Of a stretch of 64,000 bases of DNA, positions 1 to 11,915 are shown one piece after another. The translations under genes and the position numbers were made by a program. The stretch's first letter is position 1. Each line of letters starts with the position of its first letter. The DNA lies in NCBI GenBank assembly GCA_028826165.1, contig JAPDFW010000066.1:286001-350000 (forward strand), in the 5' to 3' direction. The notes beneath the pieces were generated by a model. It was given only the letters and a program-made list of their open reading frames with translations. It did not search any database and was not told where the DNA came from. Source of the DNA: Anaeramoeba ignava. Lineage: Eukaryota; Metamonada; Anaeramoebidae.

Positions 1-87
1 TCCTATTTATTGATTTGAAGAAATTTAATTTGATTGAAAATAAATTAAAATAGAATTCAATTTATCAAAAAATGAATAAAAAAGTTT

Positions 88-1555
88 TTAAATGAAAAAA
101 GTTTCAAGTTCATCAACAACCCATTTATCATAAGAACCAGCTAAATAACTTTTAGCTTCATTTGTATTAAAAGTAATTCCATTATGTAGATTATATCTAG
201 AACCAAAATTTGAATAACCTGGTTGTAAATTGTGATATAGATTCCAATCACAATCATTAGCTCCAAAAGCAGGACCTAAATCTGGATAATAATGAAGAGC
301 CAAATCCTCTTTGCCTGTTTGAATCATGAACTTCTCAGATTTTCTATCCCTTTTATCATTTCTTAATGAAAAAATAAATGCATTTGAATCTTTAATTCTT
401 CCCCAACCAGTTCCACTATCAAAACTCCATTTTGATTTATCATTTGTCCATCCAACTTGAGTAAATCCTCCAAAAATAAAATTATCTTTTGTTTTGATAA
501 TAACTAATGTTTTTCCTTTATCATCAACTGCTTTATGCCAATTTTGAGGAGAAAATCCATCTCTTTTTGTTGAAAATCCTAATTTCATTCTAGAAAAGAA
601 ATCATTATCATTTATCCATTCTTTTAATTTCTTCATATACTCTTTTTCTTCAATAATTTCTGAAGAATTTAATTTCATTCTTGGGTTGAAAATAAACAAA
701 TTTTGTTTTTCAATAAATTGAATTAATTCTTTTTCATTTTCATCATTTTGAAGTTTTTGGAATTGAATTAATTTTTGTGAAATTTGTTTTGGAATTAAAT
801 CTTGTTTTAAAATGTCTTTAAGTTCTTGTTTTGAGAAATCAATAAATCTTATTTTATCAATAATATTTGAAATTTGATTTTGAAATTTTTCTTTTTCTTC
901 TTTATTCAATTCTTTTTCTTGATTAATATTTGATTTATGTTTTCCCCATTTTATTATTGATTGAAAAAGTTCAAATTCATTTGTTAAAATATCATCATTT
1001 GATAATATTGAATTTAAATGATTTTCTTCAAGTTCAAGAAAAAATGAAGTTTTGATAAATTCATTAAAATTTTCTAAAATAAATTGATAAGAAAAATCAA
1101 ATAATTGATTGAAATTCATTGTTTCAGATAATTTAAGAACATCAACAATAGTTTCAATTTGTAAATTGTTTTTGATAAATTTTGAAGAAAATTCAATTAA
1201 TTCATCAATTAAATATTTTGATGAAAAAATTAAAATTTCAATAGCATTTTCTAAATTAATTTCAATCTTTTCCTGAATAAAAATAATTCAAAATTGGAAA
1301 TAGAATTGAACTTGAAACATCTTTTAGAATTAATTTATTTTCTTGATATTCTTTCATTTTTGAATTGAAAAGAGATTCAAAATATTCACTTCTTGAAGAA
1401 AGAATTGATTTATGAGTTTTAAATGAAATTTGGTTTTGTTCACAAATTATTTCAAAATCAAAATAACTTTCTTCTTCTTTTTCATTTTGATTTTGGTTTT
1501 GGAATAAATTTTTTAAATCATTTGAAAGTTTTTCTAAATTTAAATAATTTTCCAT
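88..1555 (-). pseudogene. BTB-BACK-TLDc protein gene, one frameshift
   Basis: From a start at 1555 the first 97 residues carry the beginning of a BTB/POZ fold, with the THKSILSSRSEYFESLF core. The frame then breaks at about 1267. There minus-strand GGAAAAGATTGAA reads into a stop, whereas dropping one base continues as YSGKIEINLENAIEIL, the expected end of a BTB domain. The second frame, to the TAA at 88, holds a BACK-like helical region (FLELEENHLNSILSND, IIKWGKH) and a C-terminal TLDc domain (GKTLVIIKTKDNFIFGGFTQVGW, AFIFSLRND, SYLAGSYDKW, split here across several blocks). TLDc proteins are linked to oxidation resistance and V-ATPase regulation in other eukaryotes; BTB-BACK proteins are often Cullin-3 adaptors. 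Function here is inferred only. It is either a recent pseudogene or an intact gene carrying a one-base assembly error. No intron is needed. Confidence 0.75.
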
Positions 1556-1630
1556 TTTAAATAAAAAAATGAAAAGAAAGAAAAAAATGAAAAATGATTT
1601 TTGATTTTAATTTCATTGATAATTTCTTGT

Positions 1631-3457
1631 TTAAAAAATTAAGCATTTTTCTTTCTTTTCTTTCTTTTTAATTTGATTTTGATTTTGATTTTGATTATTA
1701 AATTTTTTAATTAATAAATCAAATAAATTTGGATTTGTTTGGTTTAATTGAAAATAATCAATTCCAATTTTAATTTCATCAATAATTTCTTTTGTAATTT
1801 GAATTTCATTTTTAATTTGATTTGAATAAATCCAATATTCAAATATTTGAAATGATTTATCACTTAATTCACTATAATCTGTAACTTTATTTGATTTATC
1901 TTCAGTTACAGATAAAAACATTCCTCGATATAATTCACTTCTCATTATTAATATTAATTTGGGAAATTTATATTGTTTTTCTTTTCTTTCAATTATAAAA
2001 TCTTTTTCATTTTCATTTTCATTTTCATTTAAATAAATTCTTTTCATTGTTTCTTCAATTTTTTCATTTGAATTTATAATTTCTTTAATTTCAGAATATA
2101 ATTTTGGATTTATTATTCTGTTTGAATAAATCATTTCAAATATTTGATTTAGATTCTTGAATTGATTTTTTGAAATAATTTCTTGAAGTTTTTCAATTTC
2201 ATTTTGATTTTGATTTAATCTATAATTCAATATTAATTTATGAGCTTCAATTATTTCTCCATTTTTGGTTTTAAATGAAATATTGCAAAATTCTTTTCTT
2301 TCAAATAATTTTAACAAATCTTCTTCAAGATTGGAAAAAGGAGGAGGAGAATAATAAAGAAATGTGTTTTCATCTCCACAATAAATATGATAATAAGAAA
2401 TATTTTCATTAAATCTTAATTTAGGAAGTTCAATTTGAATTGGAATTAATTGATCATTTGTATCTCCAGTTCCTAATTGACCAAAAGAATTATTTCCAAA
2501 TCCAATCAATTTTGAATTTGGAAGTTAAAATCAAAGTATGATTAAGTCCAACAGAAAAATCAAGAATATCATCATCATTTCCAAATAAAGATGATTTGAT
2601 TTCAGTAAATTCATAAGTATCTTCAGTTTTGCCAAGTCCATTATATCTATAATCTCCACATGAATAAAGTTTTCTTTTTGGATTTTGATTTTGATCTTCA
2701 ATCAACATTATTGAATATAAACTTCCACATTTGATATCAATTATTTTGCCTTTTGGAATATTTTGGATTTTGGTTAATTTTTTGAGTTCTTCTCCATTTC
2801 TTGATTCTCCTAATCCAATTTGTCCAGAAGTATTATCACCACATCCAAATAATTCTTGATTTGAATTTAAAAGAAAAACATGAAATGAAGAATTTCCTGA
2901 AAATATTTTAGAAACATTTTTCATCATTAAAATTGGTTTTTCTGTTTTTGAAAGTGTTTTATAATCAACACCAAATTGGCCAGAATAATTTGCACCAATT
3001 CCATAAACATTTTGATTTGAAGTTAATAAATAAATCGAACTGTCTCCAGAAACAATATCTTCAATTATTCTATCATTTGTATTTTTGATTAATGATGAAA
3101 TATTGATAAATTCTTTTGGATTTTTTAACTTAATATCATATCCTTTGGCAAATACATTTCCTTCTATTGTTAAAATAGCTTCATTTGAATAACCAACAGT
3201 TACTTTTTGAATATTTTCTTCAATTTGGATTTTTCAGGATTTTGATTTGAATCATTTTCACTTAAATATTCTATTGCTTTTCCATTTTTAAAAAGGAAAA
3301 TTGTTGAAAATTCTTCATCTGATGAAATTTGTTTAATTTGTTTTTCATTTTCATTTTCATTTTCAAATTTAAATTGAATTGGTTTTGTTATTTTTTCTGG
3401 TTCATTTTTGATAAGAATTGGATATTTATTTGAACCAAAAAATAAACAATCATTCAT
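1631..3457 (-). pseudogene. RCC1-BTB-BTB family copy 1, two frameshifts, CaaX end
   Basis: The start at 3457 (MNDCLFFGSNKYPIL) and the TAA after KEKCLIF at 1631 match the ends of intact relatives further along the window. Between them the frame is lost twice. The T run at 3230-3234 is five bases here and six in the other copies. An extra base lies at 2517-2519, where minus strand reads CCAAATTC instead of CCAATTC. Correcting both restores RCC1-type blades (GCGDNTSGQIGLGE, GFGNNSFGQLGTGD), a first BTB module (FSNLEEDLLKLFERKEFCN), a second BTB-like module (EKDFIIERKEKQYKFPKL) and the C-terminal KEKCLIF. Both lesions are single-base homopolymer changes, so consensus error is as likely as true decay. 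Confidence 0.75.
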
Positions 3458-3528
3458 TTTTGAAAAGAAAAAAATGAAAAAAATGAAAAATGTTTTTTGG
3501 AATTCTAATTTTATTGATAATTTCTTGT

Positions 3529-5377
3529 TTAAAAAATTAAGCATTTTTCTTTCTTTTCTTTCTTTTTAATTTGATTTTGATTTTGATTTTGATTATTAAA
3601 TTTTTTAATTAATAAATCAAATAAATTTGGATTTGTTTGATTTAATTGAAAATAATCAATTCCAATTTTAAGTTCATCAATAATTTCTTGTGTAATTTGA
3701 ATTTCATTTTTAATTTGATTTGAATAAATCCAATATTCAAATATTTGAAATGATTTATTACTTAATTCACTATAATCTGTAACTTTATTTGATTTATCAT
3801 TTGCTACAGATAAAAACATTCCTCGATATAATTCACTTCTCATTATTAATATTAATTTAGGAAATTTATATTGTTTTTCTTTTCTTTCAATTATAAAATC
3901 TTTTTCATTTTCATTTTCATTTTCATTTAAATAAATTCTTTTCATTGTTTCTTCAATTTTTTCATTTGAATTTATAATTTCTTTAATTTCATGAATATAA
4001 TTTTGGATTTATAATTCTGTTTGAATAAATCATTTCAAATATTTGATTTGATTCTTTTAATTGATTTTTTTGAAATAATTTCTTGAAGTTTTTCAATTTC
4101 ATTTTGATTTTGATTTAATCTATATTTCAATATTAATTTATGAGCTTCAATTATTTCTCCATTTTTGGTTTTAAATGAAATATCACAAAATTCTTTTCTT
4201 TCAAATAATTTTATCAAATCTTCTTCAAGATTGGAAAAAGAAGGAGGAGAATAATAAATAAATGATTTATTAAATCCACAAAGAATGTGATAATTAGAAA
4301 CGTTTTCATTAAATCTTAATTTAGGAAGTTCAATTTGAATTGGAATTGATTGATCATTTGTATCTCCAGTTCCTAATTGACCATAAAAATTACCTCCAAA
4401 TGAAATTAATTTTCCATTTGATGTTAAAATCAAAGTATGATTAAATCCAACAGAAAAATCAAGAATATTATCATCATTTTCAAATAAAGATGATTTTATT
4501 TCAGTAAATTCATAACTTTTTTTATCTTTGCCAAGTCCATTAAATTTAGAATTTCCACATGAATAAAGTTTTCTTTTTGGATTTTCGATTTTGGTTTTGA
4601 TTTTCAATCAACATTATTGAATGAGAATATCCACATTGAATATCAATTATTTTGCCTTTTGGAATATTTTGGATTTTGGTTAATTTTTGGATTTTTGTTT
4701 CTTCTTGTTCTGTTATTGATTCTCCTAATCCAAGTTGACCATATCTATTATCACCACATCCAAATAATTCTTGATTTGAATTTAAAAGAAAAATAGAATG
4801 TGAAGAAATTCCTGAAAATATTTTAAAAACATTTTTCATCATTAAAATTGGTTTTTTTGTTTTTTTAAGTGTTTTATAATCAAAACCAAGTTGACCAACT
4901 TGATTTAAACCAATTCCATAAACATTTTGATTTGAAGTTAATAAGTAAATCGAACTGTCTCCAGAAACAATATCTTCAATTATTCTATCATTTGTATTTT
5001 TGATTAATGATGAAATATTGATAAATTCTTTTGGATTTTTTAACTTAATATCATATCCTTTTGCAAATACATTTCCTTCTATTGTTAAAATAGCTTCATT
5101 TGAATAACCAACAGTTACTTTTTGAATATTTTCTTCAATTTGGATTTTTTCAGGATTTTGATTTAAATCTTCTTCATTTGAATATTCTATTGCTTTTCCA
5201 TTTTCAAAAAGGAAAATTGATGAAAAATAACCTGATGAAATTTGTTTAATTTCATTTTCATTTTCATTTTCATTTTCATTTTCAAATTTAAATTGAATTG
5301 GTTTTGTTATTTTATCTGGTTTCATTTTTGATAAGTTTTGGGTATTGATTTATACCAAAAAATAAACAATCATTCAT
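3529..5377 (-). pseudogene. RCC1-BTB-BTB family copy 2, several frameshifts, CaaX end
   Basis: The start at 5377 (MNDCLFFGINQYPKL) and the end KEKCLIF at 3529 are those of the family. At least four one-base insertions break it, each judged against intact copies. They lie near 5325 (GAAACC instead of GAACC), near 4586 (extra G before AAAATCC), at 4055-4058 (extra A in TTAAAGAATC) and at 3991. The RCC1 blades, both BTB modules and the terminal CaaX box are otherwise recognisable. With more lesions than any other copy, and one outside a homopolymer, it is the best candidate for a real pseudogene. It lies 71 nt upstream of copy 1 and 49 nt downstream of the BTB-TLDc gene. Confidence 0.75.
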
Positions 5378-5426
5378 TTTTAAAAAGAAAAAAAATGAAA
5401 AAAAATGAAAAAATGAAAAAAAGTTT

Positions 5427-7046
5427 TTAAATTAAATAAGTCTCAAGTCCGTCAACAATCCATTTATTATAGGAACCAGCTAAATAACTTTGAGATTCAT
5501 TTGGTCCTTCTTTAATTCCCGTAGGCAAATTGTAACTAAAACCAAAACTTGAACCTCCACCTTTTAAATTCTCTTTTAACCAAAAATCATTTCCTCCTCC
5601 AAAACTTGGACCATAATTTAAATAAGAATAAATTGATTGTTTTTGATGTGCTTGTTTAATTGTAAACTTTGCAGGTATTCTATCTCCTTTATCATTTCTT
5701 AATGAAAAAATAAATGCACTTGAGTCATTAATATATTTTCCTTTTGTGGAATGTTTAAATCCAACTTGAGTAAAACCTCCAAAAATAAAATTATCTTTTG
5801 TTTTGATAATAACTAATGTTTTTCCTTTACCATCAACTGCTTTATGCCATTTCTGAGAATTAAATCCATCTCTTTTTGCTGAAAATCCTTTCTTCATTTT
5901 AGAAAAAAAATCATTATCATTTATCCATTCTTTCAATTTTTTAATATATTCAATATCTTTCACAATTTCGGAATCTGCAAATTGTGGAAAATTCTTTTTG
6001 ATTTCTTCCAATTTCTTTTCATATTCCAAATCTTTTTGATATTGTTCTTGATATTTATCAAAAATAGGTTTCATTTCTTCAATTTCTTTGTTTTTGTGTT
6101 CAATTTGTTTATCTTTTTCTTTAATTTGTTTATCATTTTCTTTAATTTTTCTTTCTTTTTCTTTAATTTTTCTTTGATTTTCTTGATCTTGAATTTGAAA
6201 AATAGTTCTTTCAAAATTAATTGAAAAAGATTTAGGAAGAAAAAAATCAAATTGTTTTAATTTATCAAAATCTTGTTTTGAAATTGAATCTTTATCAAAT
6301 AATGAATAAAAAGAATGAAATAATCTTTTCTTTTCAATTCCTTTTTCTTTTTCTTTCTTTCCTTTTAATCTTTCATTTCTTTTTTCAATCCAATTATTTA
6401 AAAATTGAAAAAAATCAAATTGAAAAATTTCTTTTTTTTCTTGTTTAAATTGAATAAATTTGATAATTTCTTCTTTAGTTAAATTGAATAAATTTTCATT
6501 ATTTTGAATTTGGGAAAAATTTTGATTTATTAATTCAAAACATTTTATTTCAATTTCATTTGAATTTAAATTTCGATTTTGGAAAAAAAATTGGAAAAAA
6601 TTTGAATAATTAATTGAATTTGAAATTTTTTTTTGAATAATTTCTTTCAATAAATTTAATTTAAAATAAATTGAAATTTCCAATAATTGGATAAGATCTT
6701 CTTGATTCTCAAAAGAAATATTTCCATAATAAATATAACTTAAAATTGATTCCATTTCTTTTTTATTAAATTGATTTAAAAAAATTTTATCAATATCATT
6801 TTTTCCTTTTAATAACTTATTAAAAAAAGGAGATCTTGAAGATAAAATTGATTTATGAACTTTAATTTCAAAAGGATTTGATTCATTCTCAACAAAAATT
6901 GAAAAATCTTTAAATGAATTTCCATTTAAAAGGTTTGAATAATTTTTAATTAAATTTTTTGTTACTTTTTTTTCTAAATTTTTCATTTCATTTTCATTTT
7001 GATTTTGATTTGCATTTTCAATTTTGTTCTTATTATTATTATCCAT
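5427..7046 (-). CDS. BTB-BACK-coiled-coil-TLDc protein
   Basis: An uninterrupted 539-residue frame. Residues about 45-130 form a BTB/POZ domain (DFSIFVENESNPFEIKVHKS, SILSSRSPFFNKLLKG). A BACK-like helical region follows to about 270. Residues about 285-345 are a charged coiled coil rich in KIKEK/KQIKE heptads, and residues about 370-539 are a TLDc domain (TLVIIKTKDNFIFGGFTQVG, AFIFSLRND, SYLAGSYNKW). The start is the only methionine before the BTB domain and begins an N-rich leader (MDNNNKNKIENANQNQN). The first ~310 residues and the upstream 200 bp are nearly identical to the neighbouring gene at 7252-9209, so the two are a recent tandem duplicate with exchanged C-termini. BTB-TLDc proteins are plausible Cullin-3 adaptors, but no substrate can be inferred. 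Confidence 0.88.
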   Translation of the reverse strand: MDNNNKNKIENANQNQNENEMKNLEKKVTKNLIKNYSNLLNGNSFKDFSIFVENESNPFEIKVHKSILSSRSPFFNKLLKGKNDIDKIFLNQFNKKEMESILSYIYYGNISFENQEDLIQLLEISIYFKLNLLKEIIQKKISNSINYSNFFQFFFQNRNLNSNEIEIKCFELINQNFSQIQNNENLFNLTKEEIIKFIQFKQEKKEIFQFDFFQFLNNWIEKRNERLKGKKEKEKGIEKKRLFHSFYSLFDKDSISKQDFDKLKQFDFFLPKSFSINFERTIFQIQDQENQRKIKEKERKIKENDKQIKEKDKQIEHKNKEIEEMKPIFDKYQEQYQKDLEYEKKLEEIKKNFPQFADSEIVKDIEYIKKLKEWINDNDFFSKMKKGFSAKRDGFNSQKWHKAVDGKGKTLVIIKTKDNFIFGGFTQVGFKHSTKGKYINDSSAFIFSLRNDKGDRIPAKFTIKQAHQKQSIYSYLNYGPSFGGGNDFWLKENLKGGGSSFGFSYNLPTGIKEGPNESQSYLAGSYNKWIVDGLETYLI

Positions 7047-7251
7047 TTTGTTTTGTTGTTTTTGTTTTTGTTTTTGTTTTTTAAAAAAAGGAAAAAAATG
7101 AAAAAAAAAAATTTAAATAAAAAAAATGAATAAAAAAAGTGGATTTTGAAAATAAATAAAAATATAAAAAATGAGAATAAATTTAAATTAATAATTAATT
7201 CAATTTTCTTTTTAATTTATTATTTTAAATTAATTTATTAATAAATTATTA
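7047..7251 (-). promoter_or_regulatory. Duplicated upstream region of the BTB-BACK gene pair
   Basis: About 200 bp upstream of the start at 7046 is nearly the same as the sequence upstream of the start at 9209 (about 9210-9430). Shared landmarks are the TTGTTTTGTTG block next to the ATG, a run of GAAAAAAATGAAAAAA, the GTGGATTTTGAAAATAAAT block and TAAATTATTATTATTTTTTA. The duplication unit therefore includes the promoter, and the 7047-7251 copy is also the whole gap after the stop at 7252. No TATA box can be singled out in this AT content. Confidence 0.6.
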
Positions 7252-9209
7252 TTATTTTTTATTATTCTCAATTTTGGACATTGTACTAAAAATATCATCT
7301 TGTTTAGTTTGTTGTTTTTTTGGTTTAGAACTAAAAATATCATCATCATCATAACCGTCATCGTCTTCATCCTAATAAAAAATATTTATAAATTATTTCA
7401 ATAAATTTTTCCTTATTATTAAATTAAATATTTAATCTTTACAAGAAATAAATTATCAGTTTGAAAAAAAGATTTTTGAGTTTGAGTTGTAGTTTTTGAA
7501 AAATTTTGAAAAACATTATCCAATAGTTTTTTATCTTTTTTTGGTTTTGAATCTTCAAATAATGGATTTTCTTCTTTTGTTTTATCTTTTGTTTTATCTT
7601 TTGGTTTTGTTTCTTTAATTAAATTATCTTTCTTTTTTGGTGATTTCTGTTTTTTCTCTTTTGGTTTTGTTTGGGATAATAGATCATATTCTTCTTGTAT
7701 TTCTTCTTGTATTTCTTCTTTTTGAGGATTAGATAACGAATTATTTTCTTCATAATTTTCACTTCTTTGAAATGAGGTTTCATCTTCAAAAAGTGCATTT
7801 TGTTCTGTTGATTTATCAGATTCTAATATTGATTGTTGCAAGAATTCTTTTGTATTCTTTTCATGTTGAATTTCTTGCCTTAATGAATTCAATTCAGATT
7901 GAAGTTGAATTTCCTTTTCTTTGAATTTTTGATTTTGATTTTGAAGTAAATTATTAGATTCATAAAGTTTGCGAATCTCTTCTTTATTATTTTGAATAAT
8001 ATCTTCTTTTTCTGTAATAGTTTGTTGCAATCTGTTAACATTTTCTTTAGATAAATTACTTTCCATTTGTGATTGCTTCAAATTAATTAAATTTTCATTT
8101 GTTCTTTTTTTTTCTTCTTCTTTAAGTCTTTGCATCTCTAAATCTTTTGTTGATAATTTACTCTTTAAACTTTCAATTTCTTGTTTTTGGTTTTGATTTT
8201 CATTTTTTAAATCTTGATTTTTAGATTGAAATGACTTGATTGATTTATCTCTTCTTTTAATTTTCTTATCTTTTTCTTTAATTTGTTTATCATTTTCTTT
8301 AATTTTTCTTTCTTTTTCTTTAATTTTTCTTTGATTTTCTTGATCTTGAATTTGAAAAATAGTTCTTTCAAAATTAATTGAAAAAGATTTAGGAAGAAAA
8401 AAATCAAATTGTTTTAATTTATCAAAATCTTGTTTTGAAATTGAATCTTTATCAAATAATGAAAAAAAAGAATGAAATAATCTTTTCTTTTCAATTCCTT
8501 TTTCTTTTTCTTTCTTTCCTTTTAATCTTTGATTTCTTTTTTTAATCCAATTATTTAAAAATTGAAAAAAATCAAATTGAAAAATTTCTTTTTTTTCTTG
8601 TTTAAATTGAATAAATTTGATAATTTCTTCTTTAGTTAAATTGAATAAATTTTCATTATTCTGAATTTGGGAAAAATTTTGATTTATTAATTCAAAACAT
8701 TTTATTTCAATTTCATTTGAATTTAAATTTCGATTTTGGAATAAAAATTGGAAAAAATTTGAATAATTAATTGAATTTGAAATTTTTTTTTGAATAATTT
8801 CTTTCAATAAATTTAATTTAAAATAAATTGAAATTTCCAATAATTGGATAAGATTTTCTTGATTCTCAAAAGAAATATTTCCATAATAAATATAACTCAA
8901 AATTGATTCCATTTCTTTTTTATTAAATTGGCTTAAAAAAATTTTATCAATATCATTTTTTCCTCTTAAAAACTTATTAAAAAAAGGAGATCTTGAAGAT
9001 AAAATTGATTTATGAACTTTAATTTCAAAAGGATTTGGCTTATTCTCAACAAAAATTGAAAAATCATTAAATGAATTTCCATTTAAAAGGTTTGAATAAT
9101 CTTTAATTAAATTTTTTGTTACTTTTTTTTCTAAATTTTTCATTTCATTTTCAATTTTGTTTTGATTTTGATTTGCATTTTCAATTTTGTTCTTATTATT
9201 ATTATCCAT
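7252..9209 (-). CDS. BTB-BACK coiled-coil protein with acidic LF-motif tail, two exons
   Basis: Exon 1 runs 9209-7443, a 71-nt intron lies at 7442-7372 (GTAAAG..TTATTAG), and exon 2 runs 7371-7252, giving 628 residues. The BTB domain is at about 47-130, a BACK-like region extends to about 270, and a coiled coil spans about 285-480. The tail is acidic and Lys/Pro-rich, with repeated Leu/Ile-Phe plus acidic motifs: NALFEDE, NPLFEDSKPKK, NLFLDEDDDGYDDDDIFS (spanning the splice junction) and DDIFSTMSK. Such L-F-acidic motifs are typical of the FAM21/WASHC2 tail, which binds retromer and capping protein. That link is by motif only. There is no TLDc domain, unlike the sister gene at 5427-7046. The splice is supported by frame continuity and by the repeated DDIFS motif beyond it. 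Confidence 0.8.
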
Positions 9210-9619
9210 TTTGTTTTGTTGTTTTGTGTTTTTTGTTTTTTGCTTATTAAAAAAAGGAAAAAAATGAAAAAAAAAAATTTAAATAAAAAAAATGAATAAA
9301 AAAAGTGGATTTTGAAAATAAATAAAAATATAAAAAATGAGAATAAATTTAAATTAATAATTAATTTAATTTTCTTTTTAATTTATTATTTTAAATTAAT
9401 TTATTAATAAATTATTATTATTTTTTATTAATTTTTTTTATTAAAAAAAAAGGAAAAATTATTTTAATTTAATTTTTAATTTAATTTTTTTTTTTGGAAT
9501 TTAAAAATTATTAATAAATTTAAATTTTAAAACAAATTTCCAAATTAATATTAATTCAATTTAATTCAAAAAAAAAGATAAAATTTTAATTTCAAAAAAA
9601 TCAATTTTCAAAATATTTT

Positions 9620-11870
9620 TAAATAATAAAATATTTAAATCTAAAACATTAAATTATTATTTTAATAATAAAATTAAATATTAAATTATATTTTTAAATT
9701 AATTTGTAAATTAAATATAAAATTAAATCTGTTCTTATTTTTATATTTATATGTTAAATATTGAAATAATAAAATATTTAAATCTAAAACAATAAATTAT
9801 TATTTTAATAATAAAACTAAATATTAAATTATATTTTTAAATTAATTTATAAATTAAATATTAAATTAAATCTATTTTCATTTTTTATATTTATATGTTA
9901 AATATTTAAATAATAAAATAATTAAATTTAAAACATTAAATTATTATTTTAATAATAAAATTAAATTTAAAATTATATTTTTAAATTAATTTATAAATTA
10001 AATATTAAATCAAACTTATTCTTATTTTTATATTTATATGTTAAATATTTAAATAATAAAAATATTTAAATCTAAAACATTAAATTATTATTTTAAACAT
10101 AAAATTAAATATTAAATTATATTTTTAAATTAATTTATAAATTAAATATTAAATTAAATTTATTTTCATTTTTTTATATTTATATGTTAAATATTTAAAT
10201 AATAAAATATTTAAATCTAAAACAATAAATTATTATTTTAATAATAAAACTAAATATTAAATTATATTTTTAAATTAATTTATAAATTAAATATTAAATT
10301 AAACCTGTTCTTATTTTTTTATATTTATATGTTAAATATTTAAATAATAAAATATTTAAATCTAAAAACAATAAATTATTATTTTAAACATAAAATTAAA
10401 TATTAAATTATATTTTTAAATTAATTTATAAATTAAATATTAAATTAAATCTATTCTTATTTTTTATATTTATATGTTAAATATTTAAATAATAAAAATA
10501 ATTAAATTTAAAACATTAAATTATTATTTTAATAATAAAAATAAATATTAAATTATATTTTTAAATTAATTTATAAATTAAATATTAAATTAAACCTGTT
10601 CTTATTTTTATATTTATATGTTTAATATTTAAATAATAAAAATATTTAAATCTAAAAAACAATAAATTATTATTTTAATAATAAAATTAAATATTAAATT
10701 ATATTTTTAAATTAATTTATAAATTAAATATTAAATTAAATCTATTTTCATTTTTATATTTATATGTTAAATATTTAAATAATAAAATATTTAAATCTAA
10801 AACAATAAATTATTATTTAAATAATAAAATTAAATATTAAATTATATTTTTAAATTAATTTATAAATTAAATATTAAATTAAATCTGTTCTTATTTTTTA
10901 TATTTATATGTTAAATATTTAGATAATAAAATATTTAAATCTAAAACATTAAATTATTATTTTAAACATAAAATTAAATATTAAATTATATTTTTAAATT
11001 AATTTATAAATTAAATATTAAATTAAATTTATTTTCATTTTTATATTTATATGTTTAATATTGAAATAATAAAATATTTAAATCTAAAACATTAAATTAT
11101 TATTTTTAATAATAAAATTAAATTTAAAATTATATTTTTAAATTAATTTATAAATTAAATATTAAATTAAATCTATTCTTATTTTTATATTTTTATGTTA
11201 AATATTTAAATAATAAAATATTTAAATTTAAAACATTAAATTATTATTTTAATAATAAAACTAAATATTAAATTATATTTTTAAATTAATTTATAAATTA
11301 AATATTAAATTAAATCTATTTTCATTTTTATATTTATATGTTTAATATTGAAATAATAAAATATTTAAATCTAAAACATTAAATTATTATTTTAAACATA
11401 AAAATAAATATTAAATTATATTTTTAAATTAATTTATAAATTAAATATTAAATTAAATCTATTCTTATTTTTATATTTATATGTTAAATATTTAAATAAT
11501 AAAATAATTAAATTTAAAACATTAAATTATTATTTTAATAATAAAACTAAATATTAAATTATATTTTTAAATTAATTTATAAATTAAATATTAAATTAAA
11601 TCTATTCTTATTTTTTATATTTATATGTTAAATATTTAAATAATAAAATATTTAAATCTAAAACATTAAATTATTATTTTAATAATAAAATTAAATTTAA
11701 AATTATATTTTTAAATTAATTTATAAATTAAATATTAAATTAAATTTATTTTAATTTTTATATTTATATGTTTAATATTTAAATAATAAAATATTTAAAT
11801 CTAAAACACTAAATTATTATTTTAATAATGAAATTAAATTTAAAATTAATTTATAAATTAAATTTATTCT
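9620..11870. repeat. Satellite A, ~144-bp tandem repeat, ~15-16 copies
   Basis: The landmark TTATATG recurs with starts of its ATG at 9751, 9895, 10038, 10184, 10329, 10474, 10618, 10764, 10908, 11051, 11195, 11338, 11481, 11625 and 11768, so spacing is 143-146 bp. Each unit has the same order of blocks: AATATTTAAATAATAAAA, AATCTAAAACATTAAATT, TTATATTTTTAAATTAATT, and a short variable CTATTCTTATTTTTATA segment. Units differ by scattered substitutions and by 1-2 base indels in A/T runs. There is no coding potential on either strand. The flanks 9430-9620 are unordered AT-rich sequence. Confidence 0.93.
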
Positions 11871-11915
11871 TATTTTTTGAAAGAGAAAAAATAAATTGGG
11901 AAAAGAAAAAAAGGA

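Noticed and set aside
9620-11870. CRISPR array
   Set aside because: Units are contiguous ~144-bp satellites without unique spacers, in a eukaryotic genome.
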